Positions 60,884 through 64,000 of a DNA stretch of 64,000 bases are shown here, piece by piece. The DNA is taken from the NCBI GenBank assembly GCA_031556725.1, contig JAVBSL010000016.1, positions 29,240 through 93,239 of the forward strand, written 5' to 3'. Made by a program: the position numbers and the translations under genes. This stretch comes from UBA935 sp031556725 (GTDB lineage: Bacteria; Bacillota; Clostridia; Lachnospirales; Lachnospiraceae). Below the pieces are notes generated by a model, which saw nothing but the letters and a program-made list of their open reading frames with translations, had not been told where the DNA came from and did no database searches. Numbering within the stretch: position 1 is the first letter of the stretch; every line of letters starts with the position of its first letter.

Positions 60884-63486
60884 TACTTTTTCCTTTCTTC
60901 GGAGCTTTTTTTAGCTGCTGTCAGCTGTCCGCCTTTTTCCTCAATCAAAATAGTATCTCCGCCTGACAGCTGGTTGGATAAGATCAATTTAGCTGATAAG
61001 GTTTCCACATATTTCTGGATATAGCGTTTTAAAGGGCGGGCACCATAAATCGGATCATATGCGTTCTCAATAATAAACTGTTCTGCCGAAGGTGTTAACC
61101 GGATAGTCAGCTCCTTATCGGAAAGCCTTTTATTTAAGTCATCAATAATCAGCTTAATGATACCACCAATATTTTCCTTTGTTAAGGGTTTAAAAAGAAT
61201 TGTCTCATCCAGTCGATTTAAAAACTCCGGGCGAAAATGTCCGCGCAAGTCATTTAAAACCTGTTTTTCCGCTTCTACACTGACGCATCCGTCAGAATCA
61301 ATTCCTTCCAGCAAATATCCGGCACCGATGTTAGAGGTCATAATCAGGATGGTATTCTTGAAATCAACCGTCCTTCCCTGGGAATCAGTAATCCGCCCGT
61401 CATCTAATACCTGCAGCAGCACATTGAACACATCGGGATGAGCCTTTTCGATTTCATCAAAAAGAACTACTGCATAAGGCTTTCTCCTGACTGCTTCAGT
61501 CAATTGGCCGCCTTCTTCATATCCCACATATCCGGGAGGCGCACCGATTAATCTGGATACCGAATACTTTTCCATATACTCGCTCATATCAATCCGGACC
61601 ATATTGCTTTCATCATCGAACAGGCTGACTGCCAGGGCTTTTGCCAATTCGGTCTTCCCCACGCCGGTGGGTCCCAGGAATAAGAAGGAACCGATTGGCT
61701 TAGTGGGATCTTTAATCCCGGCTTTGGAACGGATAATTGCTTCGGTTACTTTGGTCACACCTTCTTCCTGACCGATTACCCGCTTATGAAGCTCATCATC
61801 CAGATGAAGGACTTTGTTACGCTCGCTTTCGGTTAATTTGGCAACCGGGATTCCGGTCCAACGGGAAATGATCCGGGCTATTTCTTCTTCCGATACACTT
61901 TCATGAACCAGGGTCAGATCTTCCTTTTTCACCTTTTCTTCTTCGATTTCCAATTGCTTCTTCAGACTGGGCAGCTTACCATAACTTAACTCGGCGGCTT
62001 TATCCAGATTACCTTCCCGCCCGGCGATTTGGATTTCGTTATTAATATTCTCGATCTCCTCACGCAGCCTGGACAGGCGTTCCACCGAAGCCTTTTCATT
62101 ATCCCATTGAGCCTTCCGGTTATTAAATTCTTCCTTCAGTTCAGCCAGTTCTTTCTGTAACACCTGTAATCTTTCTTGACTAATTCGGTCATCTTCTCTT
62201 TTTAAGGCTGCTTCCTCGATCTCCATCTGCATTACCTTACGGCGCAGTTCATCCAGCTCGGTGGGCATGGAATCCAATTCGGTCTTAATTAATGCACAAG
62301 CCTCATCTACCAGATCAATGGCCTTATCAGGCAGAAAACGATCGGAAATATAGCGGTTAGACAGGATTGCCGCACTGACAAGGGCATTGTCCATAATTTT
62401 TACACCATGATATACTTCATAACGTTCCTTAAGACCCCTAAGAATAGATATGGTATCTTCAACTGTGGGTTCTTCCACCATAACCGGCTGGAACCTTCGC
62501 TCCAGGGCGGCATCTTTTTCGATATATTTACGGTATTCATCTAAGGTGGTGGCACCGATACAGTGCAGTTCCCCACGAGCTAACATGGGTTTCAGCATAT
62601 TGCCGGCATCAAGCGCTCCATCGGTCTTCCCGGCTCCGACAATGGTGTGGAGCTCATCAATAAAAAGTAAAATCTGTCCGTCACTCTTTTTCACATCTTC
62701 CAGTACAGCTTTCAGACGTTCTTCGAACTCACCCCGGTATTTAGCTCCGGCTACCAATGCTCCCATGTCCAGGGCAAAGATTTTTTTATCCTTTAATCCC
62801 TGAGGAACATCGCCTTGGACGATTCGCTGGGCAAGACCTTCTACAACTGCGGTTTTCCCAACACCCGGTTCCCCGATGAGAACCGGATTGTTCTTGGTTT
62901 TCCGGGAAAGGATACGGATGATATTGCGAATTTCTCCATCCCGGCCAATCACCGGATCGAGCTTTTGATTTCTGGCCCGCTCTACCAGTTCCTGACCGTA
63001 TTTTTCCAGAGTATCGTAGGTTGCCTCGGGATTGTCGCTGGTTACCCGCTGGTTACCTCTGACGGTGGATAGGGCCTGCAGGAAACGTTCTCTGGTGATG
63101 CCGTATTCCCGGAAGATTTCTTTGATGGCTTTGTTGGGGGATTTAAGCATAGCCAGGAATAAGTGCTCCACAGAAACATATTCGTCTCCTAATGCTTTCG
63201 CTTCTTCCTCCGCTGAAATCAGTACTTTGTTCAGGTCCTTACCGATGTATATCTGGCCGCCTTGTACCTTGACTCTCTGGGTCAGTGCTTCTTCAGTGCG
63301 ATTCAGAAAATATTCCTTGCTGATTTCCATTTTTTCAATTAATTTTAAAATTAAGCTGTCATCTATGGTAAGCAGGCTATATAGTAAATGCTCCTGCTCT
63401 ATTTCCTGGTTGCCGTATTCATATGCAAGCTTTTCACAGCCGTCAACTGCCTGCACGGATTTTTGAGTGAATTTTGAAATGTTCAT
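60883..63486 (-). CDS. clpB: ATP-dependent disaggregase ClpB
   Basis: An 867-residue chaperone that pulls proteins out of aggregates together with DnaK. Seen: N-domain (about 1-145), first AAA domain with GEPGVGKTAVVEG and LLFIDELHTIVGAG, a long coiled-coil middle domain (about 400-525), second AAA domain with LGPTGVGKTELAKAL and VVLFDEIEKAHPDV, sensor region NRLDETI and the C-terminal D2 domain (YGARPLKRYIQKYVE). GGAGG precedes the ATG. A consensus promoter and a CIRCE operator lie just upstream, so it should be repressed by HrcA and induced by heat. Confidence 0.97.
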   Translation of the reverse strand: MNISKFTQKSVQAVDGCEKLAYEYGNQEIEQEHLLYSLLTIDDSLILKLIEKMEISKEYFLNRTEEALTQRVKVQGGQIYIGKDLNKVLISAEEEAKALGDEYVSVEHLFLAMLKSPNKAIKEIFREYGITRERFLQALSTVRGNQRVTSDNPEATYDTLEKYGQELVERARNQKLDPVIGRDGEIRNIIRILSRKTKNNPVLIGEPGVGKTAVVEGLAQRIVQGDVPQGLKDKKIFALDMGALVAGAKYRGEFEERLKAVLEDVKKSDGQILLFIDELHTIVGAGKTDGALDAGNMLKPMLARGELHCIGATTLDEYRKYIEKDAALERRFQPVMVEEPTVEDTISILRGLKERYEVYHGVKIMDNALVSAAILSNRYISDRFLPDKAIDLVDEACALIKTELDSMPTELDELRRKVMQMEIEEAALKREDDRISQERLQVLQKELAELKEEFNNRKAQWDNEKASVERLSRLREEIENINNEIQIAGREGNLDKAAELSYGKLPSLKKQLEIEEEKVKKEDLTLVHESVSEEEIARIISRWTGIPVAKLTESERNKVLHLDDELHKRVIGQEEGVTKVTEAIIRSKAGIKDPTKPIGSFLFLGPTGVGKTELAKALAVSLFDDESNMVRIDMSEYMEKYSVSRLIGAPPGYVGYEEGGQLTEAVRRKPYAVVLFDEIEKAHPDVFNVLLQVLDDGRITDSQGRTVDFKNTILIMTSNIGAGYLLEGIDSDGCVSVEAEKQVLNDLRGHFRPEFLNRLDETILFKPLTKENIGGIIKLIIDDLNKRLSDKELTIRLTPSAEQFIIENAYDPIYGARPLKRYIQKYVETLSAKLILSNQLSGGDTILIEEKGGQLTAAKKSSEERKK

Positions 63487-63532
63487 ATAGCTCCCTCCTG
63501 ATTTATTAGATATTATTTTATCCTATATTCTG

Positions 63533-63561
63533 AATATAATACGCATTGTTAGCACTGTCAA
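63533..63561 (-). promoter_or_regulatory. Sigma-A promoter of clpB
   Basis: On the minus strand, consensus TTGACA (63556-63561) and TATATT (63533-63538) are separated by 17 bases. The -35 box lies inside the CIRCE element, so a bound repressor would block RNA polymerase. Confidence 0.9.
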
Positions 63562-63575
63562 GAGGTGAGTGCTAA
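63549..63575. promoter_or_regulatory. CIRCE operator (HrcA site)
   Basis: TTAGCACTG-N9-GAGTGCTAA matches the CIRCE consensus TTAGCACTC-N9-GAGTGCTAA with one substitution and exact spacing. HrcA represses heat-shock genes through this site. It overlaps the clpB -35 box. Confidence 0.95.
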
Positions 63576-63594
63576 TCGTTTTATTAAAAATTAT

Positions 63595-63638
63595 GAAACC
63601 TTTATAAAATGCTCAGCAAAGCTGAGCTTGTGGGTTTC
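63595..63638. repeat. Two-part hairpin next to CIRCE
   Basis: GAAACC (63595-63600) and GGTTTC (63633-63638) enclose a perfect GCTCAGC/GCTGAGC stem with loop AAA (63611-63627). It lies divergent from clpB, before the AlbA_2-type fragment. No long T run makes it a clear terminator on either strand. Confidence 0.55.
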
Positions 63639-63735
63639 ACGCACTTTGCTCTTTATCAAAAACGTTGTTTTTTTGGGGGGGGACTACATTTTTACTCCAT
63701 TTGCACGTTTTCTACGAGCCATGCGAGGGATTGAT

Positions 63736-63867
63736 GCAGTCCATGTTACAGACCAAGATACAGCTCATGTTACAGACCATGACATAAATCAGGAAAAACG
63801 AATAGAATTATTGGTTAATTACTGTACAAGTGCCAGAACAAGGGATGAAATGCAAGCATACTGTTAA
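63736..63867 (+). pseudogene. C-terminal fragment of an AlbA_2-type (RecG-like) gene
   Basis: The last 43 codons of an open frame read AVHVTDQDTAHVTDHDINQE, followed by KRIELLVNYCTSARTRDEMQ and then a stop. The V-T-x-Q-type repeat and the final helix match the C-terminus of AlbA_2/divergent-AAA ATP-binding proteins of the RecG-like group. The family's preceding 350 or so residues are absent and the usual residues after the helix are replaced by stops. The upstream part of the open frame has no resemblance and no ribosome-binding site. A 24-base direct repeat (CATGTTACAGACCA at 63742 and 63766) underlies the V-T-D repeat. Confidence 0.6.
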
Positions 63868-64000
63868 TACCGGCTCCCGCTGTCCAGAAACAGACGGGAA
63901 CCGTTGTCCCTTAGTTGCCGAAGATAGTGACCAACAATAAATTTGCTGGTTTTATCTTTTAAGCAAATTCACATTCTAATACTAACTTTACTGCGTGGTC

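Noticed and set aside
60883..63486. Several long open frames on the strand opposite clpB
   Set aside because: They lack ribosome-binding sites and domain resemblance and mirror the codon pattern of clpB.
63565..63735. Upstream part of the open frame ending at 63867, read as a small gene
   Set aside because: It begins inside the CIRCE element, has no ribosome-binding site and passes through a hairpin; only the last 43 codons resemble a protein family.
63742..63779. Tandem repeat CATGTTACAGACCA suggesting a CRISPR-like array
   Set aside because: Only two copies with a 24-base period, both in frame and encoding a V-T-D repeat typical of AlbA_2-type C-termini; no spacers or cas genes.

Overview
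The window looks like chromosomal DNA of a low-to-moderate GC Gram-positive anaerobe of the class Clostridia, most likely a gut-type member of the Lachnospiraceae. The reasons are strong GGAGG ribosome-binding sites, a tyrosine T-box leader, CIRCE control of clpB, YesM/YesN-type two-component pairs, Cys-rich surface repeats, DUF1653, DUF4250 and DUF4867 proteins, and a YtfQ/YtfR/YtfT/YjfF-type sugar transporter. This is an inference from gene content; no marker here fixes the genus. Start codons were chosen mainly by ribosome-binding site, so several coding regions begin downstream of the first possible start.

Layout. 1-9.3 kb: 5' part of a calcium-type P-ATPase, a Cys-rich anchored surface protein, tRNA-Gly(GCC), an anchored GH3 glycosidase, a stretch with a strong promoter but no convincing gene (3.75-4.2 kb), a chemoreceptor, glyA, then a lipid kinase and a PAP2 phosphatase on the + strand. 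9.3-27 kb: housekeeping and envelope genes: a glycosyltransferase, an SfsA-MutY fusion, a 5'-nucleotidase, a DUF1653 protein, a lipoprotein, holA, typA, tyrS with its T-box, a hydrolase-LytTR-DUF3021 operon, mgtE with a structured leader, a YigZ protein and a class A penicillin-binding protein. 27-35.7 kb: a visibly AT-rich accessory stretch, all on the minus strand, with four GNAT acetyltransferases, a 2'-5' RNA ligase-like protein, a Nudix hydrolase, a deaminase, membrane proteins, unknowns and two decayed genes. 36.2-44.7 kb: an isomerase/DUF4867/xylulokinase-type operon diverging from a LacI-family regulator, an EAL-CBS phosphodiesterase, an esterase and a polysaccharide deacetylase. 44.7-60.6 kb: a 16-kb minus-strand transport and sensing block (two YesM-type kinases, a receiver-only regulator, a YesN-type regulator, two sugar-binding lipoproteins, a chemoreceptor, an ABC importer and a BvgS-like hybrid kinase). 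60.7-63.6 kb: clpB and a small DUF4250 gene under CIRCE. The right end carries a fragment of an AlbA_2-type gene.

How the genes work together. The 36-60 kb region reads as one sugar programme. Binding proteins capture an aldose (YtfQ-like, so galactofuranose or an arabinose-like sugar is the best guess), the ABC proteins import it, and the isomerase and kinase channel it to a ketose phosphate. The kinases and chemoreceptor report its presence outside the cell, and the LacI-type repressor controls the catabolic operon from a divergent promoter region.

The most unusual signal is a set of very long DNA palindromes in intergenic DNA. Three (14534-14643, 18911-19122, 35981-36181) share an internal motif. 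The two long ones share a core of about 160 bases in which paired positions change together, while their outer arms differ in sequence but stay self-complementary. One of them sits between the tyrS T-box terminator and the tyrS gene. A fourth palindrome (9308-9579) has 34-bp perfect arms and an unrelated sequence.
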